A stretch of 64,000 nt of DNA. Origin: Aphelocoma coerulescens. Taxonomy: Eukaryota; Chordata; Aves; Passeriformes; Corvidae. The notes below the pieces were generated by a model that was given only the letters and a program-made list of their open reading frames with translations, was not told the origin of the DNA and did no database searches. This document shows positions 42,800 through 52,987 of the stretch, in pieces. Each line of letters starts with the position of its first letter. Position 1 is the stretch's first letter. Made by a program: the position numbers and the translations under genes. The stretch is from NCBI RefSeq assembly GCF_041296385.1, contig NC_091014.1:65480578-65544577 (forward strand), written 5' to 3'.

Positions 42800-44785
42800 A
42801 GGTGTCTGCTGGAATCCAACCCAGCAGACAGGAGACACTCTAGGAGGTTCCTGGAGCATGCAGGAGAGAACTTCCTGATACAACTGGCAGGGGAGCCCAG
42901 CAGGGGAGGTGTCCCGTGGGATGTGTGCTTTGCAAACAGAGGAGCACTGATGGGAGATGGGGTTGCCAGAGGCCATCTTGGGCACAGTGACTGTGACATG
43001 ATTTGGTTTCAATTCTCCGTGAAGGGAGGGAGGAAGGAAGGAAGGGGGTCAGCACCTTGGACTTCTGGAGGACAGGCTTTGGTCTGTTCAGGACATTGGT
43101 TGAGAGAATCCCGTGGGAGGCAGTCCTGAGGGACCAAGGGGCCCAGGAAGGCTGGACATTCCTCAGGCAGGAGGCCGTACAGGCAGAGTAGGAGCCCTTC
43201 CCAGTGTGCTGTAAACTGGTTCAGGGAAGGCTGGCCTGGATGAACAGCAAACTTCCACTGGGATTCAGGGAAGAACAGAGAGTTTAGCAGCTCTGGAAGA
43301 AGGGGCAGGCAACTCAGCAAGACTACAAGGATGTCATGAGGTTAACCAGAGAGAAAACTAGAAAAGTAGAACTCCAGCTAGAAGTCAATCTGTCCCCAGC
43401 ATAAAAGTTTAAAAAAAAAAGCTTTTCCAAATGCCTTAATAACAAAAAGAGACCAAGGAGATTCTCCATCCTTTATTGCATGCTGGAGTGGGAACATCGC
43501 CTCCAGGGATGAGGAAAGGGCTGAGGTACTCAATGCCTTCTTGACCTCAGCCTTAATAACAAAAGCCCAGTTATCCTCAGGATATCCAGCCCACTGAGCT
43601 GGAAGACAGAAACAGGGAGCAGAATGAAGTCCCCACACTGCAGGAGGAAGTCGTTAGTGAGCTGCTGTGCTGCCTAGACATGCACAAGTCTAGGGAGATG
43701 CCATCCTTCCCCCTAAGTCTATGGAGGGAGCTGGTGAAGCAGCTCACAAAACTCCACTCTCCATCTCCTTTCAGCAGTCCTGGTTAACTGGAGAGCTCCT
43801 GGGTGACTGGACGTTGGCCAACATGACACCCATCTATGAGAAGGCTTGGAAGGACAACTGGGAGAACCATAGGCCTGTCAGCCTGACCTCAGTGCCAGGG
43901 AAGGTCATGGAACAGATTACCTTGAGTGTAATCACACGATGTGTGCTGCACCACTGGGGCATCAGGCCCAGTCGGCATGGGTTCAAGCAGGTCCTGCTTG
44001 GCTGACCCAATCTCCTCCTATGAACACCTAATGGATGGGGAAAGGCTGTGGATGTCGTGTACCTGGGCCTTCAGTAAAGCCTTTGATCACTGTCTCCCAC
44101 AGTGTTCTCCTGGAGAGCATTGTGCTGGCAGCCCATGGCTTTAACAGGTTCCCCGTTTGCTGAGGAAAAACTGCCTGGATGGCCAGGCACAGAGAGTGGT
44201 GGTGGAGTTAATCCAGCTGGCAGTGGGTCACTGGTGCTGTGCCCCAGGGCCCACTTTCGGGGCCAGTCCTGCTTCATATCTTTGAGGTTCAACAAGACCA
44301 AGTGCTGGGTCCTGCCCCTGGGTCACAATAACCCCCAGCAGCTCCAGGCTGGGGAAGAGTGGCTGGAAGGAGCCCCAGAGGAAAGGGCCTGGGGCTGCTG
44401 ATCCACAGCGTGTGCCCAGGTAGGCAAGAAGGTCAATGGCTCCTGGGCTGGGTCAGCTATGGTGTGGCCAGCAGGACCAGGGCAGTGGCTGCCCCCCTGT
44501 CATGGGCACTGGTGAGGCCTCACCCCAAGTGCTGTGTCCCGTTCTGGGCCTGTCACTACAAGATGGACACTGAGGGGCTGGAGTGTGTCTGGGAAAGGGA
44601 ACGGAGCTGGGGAAGGGGCTGGAGCACAAGTCTGATGAGGAGTGGCTGAGGGAGCTGGGGGTGTTTAACCTGGAGGAAAAGAGGCTCGGGGGGGACCCTC
44701 TCACTCTCTCTACAACTCCCTGGCAGGAGGGTGCAGCCAGGGGGGTGTCAGGCTCTGCTCCCAGGGAACAAGGGACAGGATGAGG
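42800..44785 (+). mobile_element. CR1 LINE, 5' part (split by a nested CR1)
   Basis: This degraded plus-strand CR1 has an endonuclease-end block (GHSDCDM at about 42,980), an RT block (NHRPVSLTSVPGKVMEQ at about 43,870) and a FSKAFDH block near 44,080. It resumes at 45312 after an inverted CR1, so the two parts are one element. It separates the two A4GALT units. Confidence 0.88.
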
Positions 44786-44789
44786 GGAA

Positions 44790-45308
44790 ATGAAAAGAAT
44801 GGTTTGGGTTGGAAGGGACGGTAAAGCTCATCTTGTTCCACCATTCCTGCCATGGGCAGGGACACCTTCCATTATCTCAGGTGTCTCAGAGCCCCATCCA
44901 GCCTGGCCTTGGACACTGCCAGGGATGGGGCAGCCACAGCTTCTCTGGGCAACCTGTGCCAGGGCCTCCCCACCCTCACAGGGAACAATTGCTTCCTCAT
45001 ATCCAATCTAAACCCACTCTCTGTCAGTGTGAAGCCATTCCCCCTTGCCCTGTCACTCCAGGCCCTTGTCAAGAGTCTCTCTCCATCTTTCCTGTGGGCT
45101 CCCTTCAGGCACTGCAAGGCCACAATGAGGTCACCCCAAATCCTTCTCTTCTCCAGACTGAACAATCCCAATTCCCTCAGTCTTTCCTCACAGCAGAGCT
45201 GCTCCATCCCTCTGCTCCCCTTGGTGTCCCTGCTCTGGACTGGCTCCAGCAGCTCCCTGTCCTTCCTGTGCTGGATTCCAGGGCTGGATGCAGCACTCCC
45301 TGCACCAT
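44790..45308 (-). mobile_element. CR1 LINE nested inside another CR1, inverted
   Basis: A minus-strand CR1 3' end of about 520 bp starts GAATGGTTTGGGTTGG, in opposite orientation to the host CR1 on both sides. It must be younger than the host element. Confidence 0.9.
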
Positions 45309-45311
45309 GGT

Positions 45312-45530
45312 AGGTTCAGCTTGGATGTGAGGAAAAATGTCAGTGTGCTTCAGCACTGTGTGCCACAAGCTCCCCGGGGAAGTGGTGGAGTCACCATCCG
45401 TGGAAGCGCTCCAAAAAATGAGTACACAGGGCACATTGGGATAATGACTAGTGGGTGTGGTGATACAGAATTAAAGGTTGGACTCAATGATCTTGGAGGT
45501 CTTTTCCAACCTTCACGTGCTTCTGTGATC
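45312..45530 (+). mobile_element. CR1 LINE, 3' part after the nested insertion
   Basis: The element at 42800-44785 continues: GGTTCAGCTTGGATGTGAGG, GTCACCATCCGTGGAAGC, then GATCTTGGAGGTCTTTTCC and the decayed 3' end. About 20-30 bp are missing at the insertion point. Confidence 0.85.
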
Positions 45531-45831
45531 TTATTTTTGTTGCTGGGGACACTGGTCTGAGTCCTGGACTTGGTCCTTTGGCTGATGTGGACATGTCTCC
45601 CTCTGGACGTCCACAACAGGCTCAATATTCCAGTGAAAGGAACGTACAGGTTCTGCTGTAAATGTAAATTGAAACACAAAGGATCTGAGGCAGGTATCAG
45701 GAATGGTACAAAAGCACAGAGGTGTCACACAGAAAACCTGAGTTGGGGTCTAGAAACCAACTCTGGGGAAGGTCAAAGGCACTCGGCTTCCTTCAGTCTG
45801 GGGAGCATCCCTGCAGCCAAGGGCCCACAGG

Positions 45832-46923
45832 TCACACTGCACGCCTTGCCCACTCTTCAGAGTCCTGTTTCATCTTTGCATAGGTGGCAGGGCAGAACTG
45901 GGAATAGAGTTGAGCCAGCAGAGCCTGGGAGGGGATCTCTAACTTGGTCCTGTGGCTCAGTTTGTTCCATATGTGCACTGCATAGGTGTTCTTAAGGAGT
46001 TTGTGAAGCTCCAAGGCACTGACTGCCTCAAACAGCTTCTTCCAGTCCTGCCAGGGAATAGGATACACAGCTTCTGGGGCAAGAGCACTCACACCTTTGC
46101 AGTTCATGCTCTTGATAGTCCTGAGGGAGCACCATTTCTTGAAGACACGAGTTAGGAGCTCTGGGCCCTGGCGCCCCCAGACCCAGCCATTGTAGTTCTG
46201 CACAAAGTCCTGCATGCAAAGTTCCATGAACTCGTGCTTGGGCTTAAAGGACAGAAAGGCCCCATTCAGTACGTCATCACCCTGGATCCCAAGGGCATTG
46301 GTGAGGTTCTGCAAGTTCTTAAGCACAATGAAGTCTGTATCCAGGTAGATGCCACCAAATTTCCACATGAGGACAATCCTGCAGGCATCAGACAGGACGG
46401 CTAAAAAATGAGGCTCCCAGTGCCTCAGAGGCCACAAGTACCACCTTTTCAGAGGCGTTCCAGAAAAGAGCTCTGTCAAGTCCAGGGGCCGGATTTCCAC
46501 ATTGGGGAAGCAGCTCAGCAAGGAGAAAGCCCAGTGCTTGGGTAAGGAGGTGTTCCCTTTGGCCACGCCTTTCATGAGCACCATGACTCTCGACCCGGGG
46601 TGTGTCCTGGCTGCTGACTCCACAGAGCACGAGAACAGGTAACTTGGGGTAGTTTGCTCCGACGTCTCCACAAAAAACACATTCCCAGCAGAAGGAGAGG
46701 GCCCAGCAGCAGTGTTGAGGGAAGAAGGCACATAGTGAGCACAGCTGATTTCAGATGACAAGCTGTAGGGGTGGCCTCTGCTCTTTAGGTCCTCCCAGAT
46801 GCCCCAGTACAACTTGATGTAGGAGAAGGATACGAATATAAAGATGAGGATAAACAGGGCCCAGGGCTTGTGGCTCAGCACCACCCTGGTCAGCTTTAGG
46901 AGGCAGCTGGGCATCCTGAGCAT
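45832..46923 (-). CDS. A4GALT: Alpha-1,4-galactosyltransferase, copy 2 (upstream copy)
   Basis: This is a full-length 363-residue tandem paralogue with the same anchor, DXD motif (195-197) and glycosylation sites as copy 1. Only 11 residues differ by my count: A34S, P46L, G49R, G54S, A159K, Q160R, Q166L, Y168H, Q169W, I248V and G325R. Five of the 11 fall in 159-169. The exon's acceptor is CCCTTCAG at 46960-46962. Copy 2 lacks the ATCATGATG that opens copy 1's coding exon, so translation should begin at MLRMPSC. No stop or frameshift is seen. Both copies look functional, and expression cannot be judged from sequence. Confidence 0.95.
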   Translation of the reverse strand: MLRMPSCLLKLTRVVLSHKPWALFILIFIFVSFSYIKLYWGIWEDLKSRGHPYSLSSEISCAHYVPSSLNTAAGPSPSAGNVFFVETSEQTTPSYLFSCSVESAARTHPGSRVMVLMKGVAKGNTSLPKHWAFSLLSCFPNVEIRPLDLTELFSGTPLKRWYLWPLRHWEPHFLAVLSDACRIVLMWKFGGIYLDTDFIVLKNLQNLTNALGIQGDDVLNGAFLSFKPKHEFMELCMQDFVQNYNGWVWGRQGPELLTRVFKKWCSLRTIKSMNCKGVSALAPEAVYPIPWQDWKKLFEAVSALELHKLLKNTYAVHIWNKLSHRTKLEIPSQALLAQLYSQFCPATYAKMKQDSEEWARRAV

Positions 46924-47586
46924 TCTCTCTCCAGCCAGAGCCTGCTCTCCTGAGACAGCCTGAAGGGAAGGAAAGAAAAAACCTGACAGGCAAGGCAGCA
47001 CTGTATGAGTCTTCCTTCACAGGTGTGTCCCACCTACACCACAGTGCACAACAAACCCTGGGAACACCATTAGAGACCTCATCTGTCACCCTCTAGAACT
47101 TCCAGTCATTCTGAACATAAAACGCATAGTCAAGAAACTCTGGCAGGAGGAAACCAATCAAGCAGGGAACAGGACAAAGAACCCAGCTGGCACAATCCTG
47201 ATGGCAAAACTAATTTTCCCCTTGATCACAGTGAGGGGGTCACATATGGAACTTCTCATGTGCCCTGAAAATGGCTTGTCAGATGCACTGGGAGGCATCC
47301 AAATGCAATGCACTGGGACTTGGGCAACAGAGGAGAGGCAGCCGATACACAAATGATCAGTTCTGGATCCCCAGAAGGTTTTCTCCTCCCAGACAGAAAT
47401 CCCAGCGTGTGCTGCCAGTGCTACAGGCAGCAAATACCAACCCATCCTGCCTTTTACAGACCTACCACCCCACTCTCCACACCCCACCTTGCTGAACCCT
47501 GTAAATCATTTTTTAAGCTGTAGAAGACAATGTGGCACAGGCTCGGTGGGACAGAGATAGTGCTGTAGAGAAGGCAGGAAACTCAC

Positions 47587-47697
47587 CTGTCCCTGCTTTC
47601 AAGAAACCACAGAATTCCCTGCTCAGCTTGAAAAGATATTTAAGACATTAAAGTCTGTGAGCATGCCTACAGCTCTATGGTCTGGCACTTCCTTCTT
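47587..47697 (-). other. A4GALT: Noncoding 5' exon of A4GALT copy 2
   Basis: This is the 111-bp counterpart of the copy 1 leader exon, with acceptor CCTTTTTAG and donor GACAG|GTGAGT. Unlike copy 1 it contains two ATGs: one opens a 13-codon upstream frame, the other is stopped after one further codon. These could lower translation of copy 2; that is inference. Confidence 0.65.
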
Positions 47698-48419
47698 CTA
47701 AAAAGGAAGGGTGAAAAATGGAGTCCGAGCACAAGTGGGAAAAAAAAAAAGGGGGAGGATGTGACATCATTCATCCGTACTGAGTAGGTGATACAAAGGT
47801 CACACAGATTCACTGTGAACAAACTATTAGTTATAAAGTAATAAAAAAAGAAAAAAAGAGGAAATTGAAACCCCACGTTTGGTATACTTTAAGCTTTAGA
47901 CTGTGGCAGGAAAATTTCCGGTTTTGTTTTCTTCTCCTTTGCTAAGAATTCCCAGTGCTCGCGCTGCTTCTGGGGCTGGCACAGTAACTGAGCTGACCCT
48001 TCCATAGAGCTGCCTGCTCCCACCCCAAGGCCTAAGTATGGAATGCTCCTTTGGAAACACACTCTTTGGAGCAAATACTTTACTCATTCATTAGGGAATA
48101 CTCCCTAATAAGCCAGGGACCTCACTGAAGGACTTTGCCACATTCAGGTGTCCCTCATTCTATGACTGTTCCCCCTTGCCCCTGTGATCAAGGCTGGCTG
48201 ACCTTCCCTTGCACCAGACATGCTGGCACATTCATAAAATCCCACCTTTATCAGTATAGCCACTAAATGTAGGGTTCACTGCAATTCCCCCTCAGCTGCC
48301 TGAAAGAAATATTGCTCTGTAGCATCCCACATCCCTCTCCTTTCCCCAGATCCTTCCATGCACAGCAGCACCGTGGATGGACTCGTGACAACCCTTGTCC
48401 CAGCACAGAGACTGCAGAA

Positions 48420-48870
48420 CTGCTCTGGGCTACCCGATCCAGTGTTTCACCTCCATTCCTTTCATTCTAGCTTCCCACAGCTCAATTTGTGCCCATTGTG
48501 TCTCCTCCCATCTCTGCATTGAACAGAGGAGAGTCTTGCTTGTGTCCTTTACCCACCCGCCTTCAGTCAGGTGTTTGTACACCCTGACCAGACACCCCAG
48601 CCTGCTCTAGTCTAAGAAAAGTCAGCAGAGCTCTCCCAGCCTCTCCTCACGCACCGTGTGCTCCAGTCCCCTTCTCACCTTAGAGGCCCTTTGCTGGATC
48701 TGCTGCAGTACGGACACGGCTCGCTCATCCCGGGATCCCAGAAGCAACACCCACCCCAGGTGTGTCTCACCAGTGCTGAGTGATGGGCAAGGATCACTCC
48801 CCATGACCTTGCAGGCCATGCTCCACAGGCTGTGGGGCCATCTGCTGGCTTCTGGTCCAGGGAACCACCA
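48420..48870 (-). mobile_element. Old CR1 fragment at the end of duplication unit 2
   Basis: The same CR1 as 42370-42727, but it continues about 75 bp past the duplication edge. It therefore represents the uncut arrangement. Confidence 0.65.
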
Positions 48871-51734
48871 GGCCCTTTTCTGCCCAGATGCTTTCCAGCA
48901 AAATCCTGCCTTATCATTTTCATGGCCTTGCTTACTGAATTTAAAAGCCAAGTTAACCAAGACAGGGCTTGAAAGTAGCAAACAAAAAATGTGTCCAAAC
49001 AAGAATTGCAAAATGCACAGGGACACCTCACTGCACAAAGTAAAGGCTGAAATTGAAATACCATTAAGGATCCCTTGTTCCAAGCACAGAAGGGATAAAA
49101 CAAAGGAAACAGACACAGGTCTGCCTCCGCAGATGATCTTGTAACTCCACCATGCAAGGACTGCCACCAGTCTGCTGCTGCTGGATCAGCACATGCTCAC
49201 ATGCGTTCAGTGCAGCCTGCCCTGAGCAAAGTGACTTCCTGCCCTACATGAATAACTGTGCTTCACTGGTACTTCCTTGGTAGCAAAACCACAGACAGAG
49301 GATGAAAGGGAAACAACCCAAACTAGATGATAATTGAATGATTGAGTGATGGTACAACATGAATTGTGCATGAAACCAACTTACATGAAGCCAAAAATCA
49401 TCCTGCATTCCTGCAATCCTCTACTTTCCAAACTGTAACAGCAGATATTCAGAAGTCCCTGAAACCTGGCAAATAATTCCTAATAGGAAAAAGTGTGCAT
49501 AATTGAGTGATATTCTTATAAAACATCATATGATCTTCATGACAGTTCAAATAGTGATAACAAATGGCAAGAAATGAACTGTAAAAATCTTTTAAGGGCA
49601 TGCATTTAGTGATATCAGAGAATGAAATGTAACATTCTCAGTTTGCACTGAAAGCAATTAGGATTGTTTTTACATAATTACATTAGACCCGTGTAATTCT
49701 CAGAGTATGAGTTCTGTAGAAGGTTTTAGAACCTCCAGGCCTAAATCTTAGTATACCAAGTAAGAACAAGTGTTTTAGCCAGAGGTGATCAGACAATTAT
49801 AGGAAAACCACGGTTGTCCATATTGCAGAGGTGCAAGTGTTGTTTCAAAAACAGAATATAAACTGAGGATGTGAATAAGGACTACGCTATTTTTTCCCTT
49901 CTAAGATATAATTGATACAGCTAATACCTAGGTAATTAGGAAATTCATCATATGAAGCTGGATAGGCTTGCAAATTAGCAGAACATTACAGGAAAGAGGG
50001 TGCAAAGGGATGATCTAGCTATTAGCAAATATATGTGTATCTATAGATACATAATATACTCCTAACTAAAATGGGTTTGCAGTGTAATTCTTTGTTGCCC
50101 CTCAGAACATGCAGAGAAACTAGTTAGAGGTGGGTTTGCGTCTTAAGCTGGGCAAGACGCTTTGGTTGATCCCAGCATTTTCAAGCAATAGCTGTGCCCT
50201 CTACTGGCCAAGTCAACTGTCATTCCTGCGGTTCTGGGCACTAAAAATCCCCCTCTGGGTTTAAGGAAAGCTCTGCTGGGGTAGCAAAGCAGAGTGTGGC
50301 AAGGGACCCAGCGCTGGAGGAGTCACACCTGGGGCCGGCTGAAGGATCTGGTACACCTGAGATCAGCCAGAATTTGTTATGAACATCCAGTCTTCACGGG
50401 ATAAATGAAAGTACACCGTGGTATAGCTTCACTTCTTTCTTTATTACTGCTTGTTGTTGTCGTGTATTTTTATCAAGACTTCAACTCCTTTATGGCATTA
50501 AACTACACAAAAGCTATGTTTGAATGTACATCCAGCACAAACGCAGCAACACAGCTCTGGTCAGCCTTGGAAAAAGTGTTTGCACCAGCCCCTGTTGTGC
50601 TCAGGGGAACAAACCAAATACCCTTGAGTTTAGTGATGTCCTTTCAAGCAAATGTGTGGACATAGAAACTGCAAAACACCAGAGGGGGTATTTGTAAATT
50701 TGCTACAAATTCAGTAACAAAAAACAGAGAGGAGAAGACAAGGTCCAGCAAAATACTGCTGTATACCCAGGTAGCTGCTAAGGGTCTGGAACAATAAATA
50801 TCATCTATCACAAGCAGCCTGAGAGAAGTATTTTGGGGACCCACCAGAAAACAGCTGAAGATCTCAATTTTCTCCAGATTTACATTACTAATGAGAGTAG
50901 AAGAGGTGAGACTTGACAATAACAGCATTCAGCAGGTGACTAATCAGTCTGCTAGAAGTAGAAACACAGAGTGGTGCCCACCAGGAATGAATCCACCAGC
51001 AAATTCCCCTATAGTATTTAGGGGAATTTGTTTGTAGTATTTTACGAACAGCTTTAGAGCTCCTCCTCCTGAACCCAGAGAGGACAGCAGACCGAGCACG
51101 TGTGAATGTTTGAGGTAAGAGGAGAGCAAATATTGTAAATGTAGTATATTAGACCAATAAAATACTGCAGCTGAAGGCAGAGGACATTTAAGGCACCTGT
51201 CTTAACTGCATCTTCTGTATTAATCACAACTTCACCTTTCCAGAATGAACCCTGCAAGATCCAATTCACTTACAGTGGATTTAGAACTAAATTTTCTCCT
51301 GAAATAAAAGAAAGGAGTATAAACACCCTCTTGTATAGCTGTAATGAAATACTGGATAGACACTCTATGGGATAAGATGCATTAAAAGCAAGCCACAGCA
51401 AAGAGTCAGAGAATGAGATTAGCAAGTTTCTACAAAAAAATAAACAGATTGAGGGAAGAAACGATATGGCAGTTTTGACAGCCACTGATTCCCAGATCAC
51501 TGTACACAAAGCAGCCACAGATGTGATGGCATCTTACTGAAGCTGTCCAGAAAAAATATCTACAGACTCTGTTAATTAGCAATAGAAAATATCAGTGATG
51601 TACCTAAGTAATGATCACAAACAGAAAAGCAAATAGCCAGACATGGCAGCATCATCACATTTCAATTCAGCCTCCCTAAATACAATAAGCAGTAGCCCAA
51701 GATGAATGGAAAATCATCAGAAATGCTGTTACAC
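48871..51734. other. AT-rich gene-poor stretch upstream of A4GALT copy 2
   Basis: No gene or repeat was recognised apart from one 86-codon open frame at 50405. It probably belongs to the long 5' intron between the A4GALT leader exons and the CpG island at 61 kb. Confidence 0.4.
50405..50665 (+). CDS. Uncertain 86-codon open frame with a hydrophobic N-terminus
   Basis: The frame starts MKVHRG, followed by a strongly hydrophobic run (LLSLLLLVVVVYFY, about residues 10-24) and an NYT glycosylation sequon, a layout like a type II signal anchor. No family is recognised. There is no promoter or splice evidence, and frames of this length occur by chance. It could be a relic first exon. Confidence 0.15.
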   Translation: MKVHRGIASLLSLLLLVVVVYFYQDFNSFMALNYTKAMFECTSSTNAATQLWSALEKVFAPAPVVLRGTNQIPLSLVMSFQANVWT

Positions 51735-52690
51735 TTAGTAGGAAATTTGTGGGATCAGGTTTGTCAAGCAGGACCTGCCTCTCATGAACGTGTGCTGGCT
51801 GGGCCTGGCCCCCTGGTTGGTCATGCTCACTATGATCTGTTCTGTAGCCTGCCTTGGTATCAAGGTCAGGCTCATGGGCCTGTGGCTCTCCAGATCCTCC
51901 TTTCAGCCTTCTTGTAGATGGGTGTCACATTGGCTAACCCCCAGTCCTCTGGGACTTTCCCAGTTCACAAGGGCTGCCAGTAAATGATGGAGAGCAGCTC
52001 AGTGAGTTCATCCACCTGCTCCCTCAGTCTCCTTGAGTGGATCCCACCCAGCCCCATAGACTTGTGCACTTTTAAGTGGAGCAGCAGGTCACTGTTTCCT
52101 CCTGGACTACAGGGGGTTATCCTGTCCCTATCTTCCAGCTCAGGGGGCTTGACACCCTGATAATAACTGGTCTTTTAGTTAAAGACTGAAGCAAAGAAGT
52201 CATCAAGTACCTCAGCCTTTTCCTCATCCTTGGTGGCAGTGTTTCCCATCTCATCCAGTAAAGGATGGAGAGTCTCCTTGGCTCTCTGGTATTAATGCAT
52301 TTGGAAAAAAAAATTTTGTTATCTCTTGTGGCACTTGCCAGATTAAATTCTACCTGGGCCTTTGGCCTTTCTAGCTTTCTCCCTGCATAACCAAATAATA
52401 CCCTTGTAATCCTCCTGTGCCACTTCCCCCTTCTTCCAAAGCTGGTAATTTTTTTTTTTTTTCCCCCTTGAGTTCAATCAAAAGCTCCCTGTTCATCCAG
52501 GCCAGTCTCCTTCCCTGCTGGCTTGTCTTATAGCATATTGGGATGGCCTGTTCCTGTGCCTTTCAGATGTTCTTCTTGAAGAATGTCCAGCCTTCCTGCA
52601 CCCCTTGCCCCTCAGGACTGCTTCCCAAGGGACTGTCTCAACCAGTGCCCTGAACAAGCCAAAGTCTGGAAGTCCAAGGTAGAAGTTTTG
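51735..52690 (-). mobile_element. CR1 LINE internal fragment
   Basis: The reverse complement of the CR1 coding region corresponds to the 5' part of the element at 42800-44785: its GCCTTCCTGCACCCC and GAACAAGCCAAAGTCTGG blocks match 43,040-43,170 inverted. No intact frame remains. Confidence 0.8.
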
Positions 52691-52952
52691 TGACTCCATG
52701 CCATACTTCTTTAAGAATTGAAAACTCTCATTTCAAGACTACTATGCTCAAGATAGACTCCAACCATCACATCTCCCACCAGCCCTTCTCTGTTCACAAA
52801 CAGCAGGGCCCAGCATTCCCAAGTTCCTCTTACCTGTGGCCAGATGCAGAAATTAATTTTAGGTTGTTTCAAAGTGATCTCTGGACTCCCTTCCAGTCTC
52901 ATTCCCTACTGATCTTCTGTCTCTCTAGCAGGCTTCATGTTCCTTCTGCAAT

Positions 52953-52955
<3 letters not shown>

Positions 52956-52983
<28 letters not shown>
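52956..52983 (+). repeat. Poly(A) tract of 28 bases
   Basis: An uninterrupted A run with no gene-like sequence upstream that would mark a processed retrocopy. It is prone to length error in assembly. Confidence 0.9.

Positions 52984-52987
<4 letters not shown>

Larger units (their letters stand above)
45670..48793 (-). repeat. Tandem duplication unit, A4GALT copy 2
   Basis: This is the direct repeat partner of 38327-42727. Similarity is very high at both ends of the unit and low in the middle (about 47105-47890). Its far end lies inside an old minus-strand CR1 that continues past the duplication edge, while copy 1's is cut there. Confidence 0.9.

Noticed and set aside
44809..45330. 173-codon plus-strand frame between the A4GALT copies
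   Set aside because: It is the antisense reading of a CR1 3' end. The same peptide words recur at every CR1 copy in the window.
48622..49167. 181-codon minus-strand frame beyond A4GALT copy 2
   Set aside because: It begins in unique DNA and ends in an old CR1, with no domain and no partner frame in unit 1.
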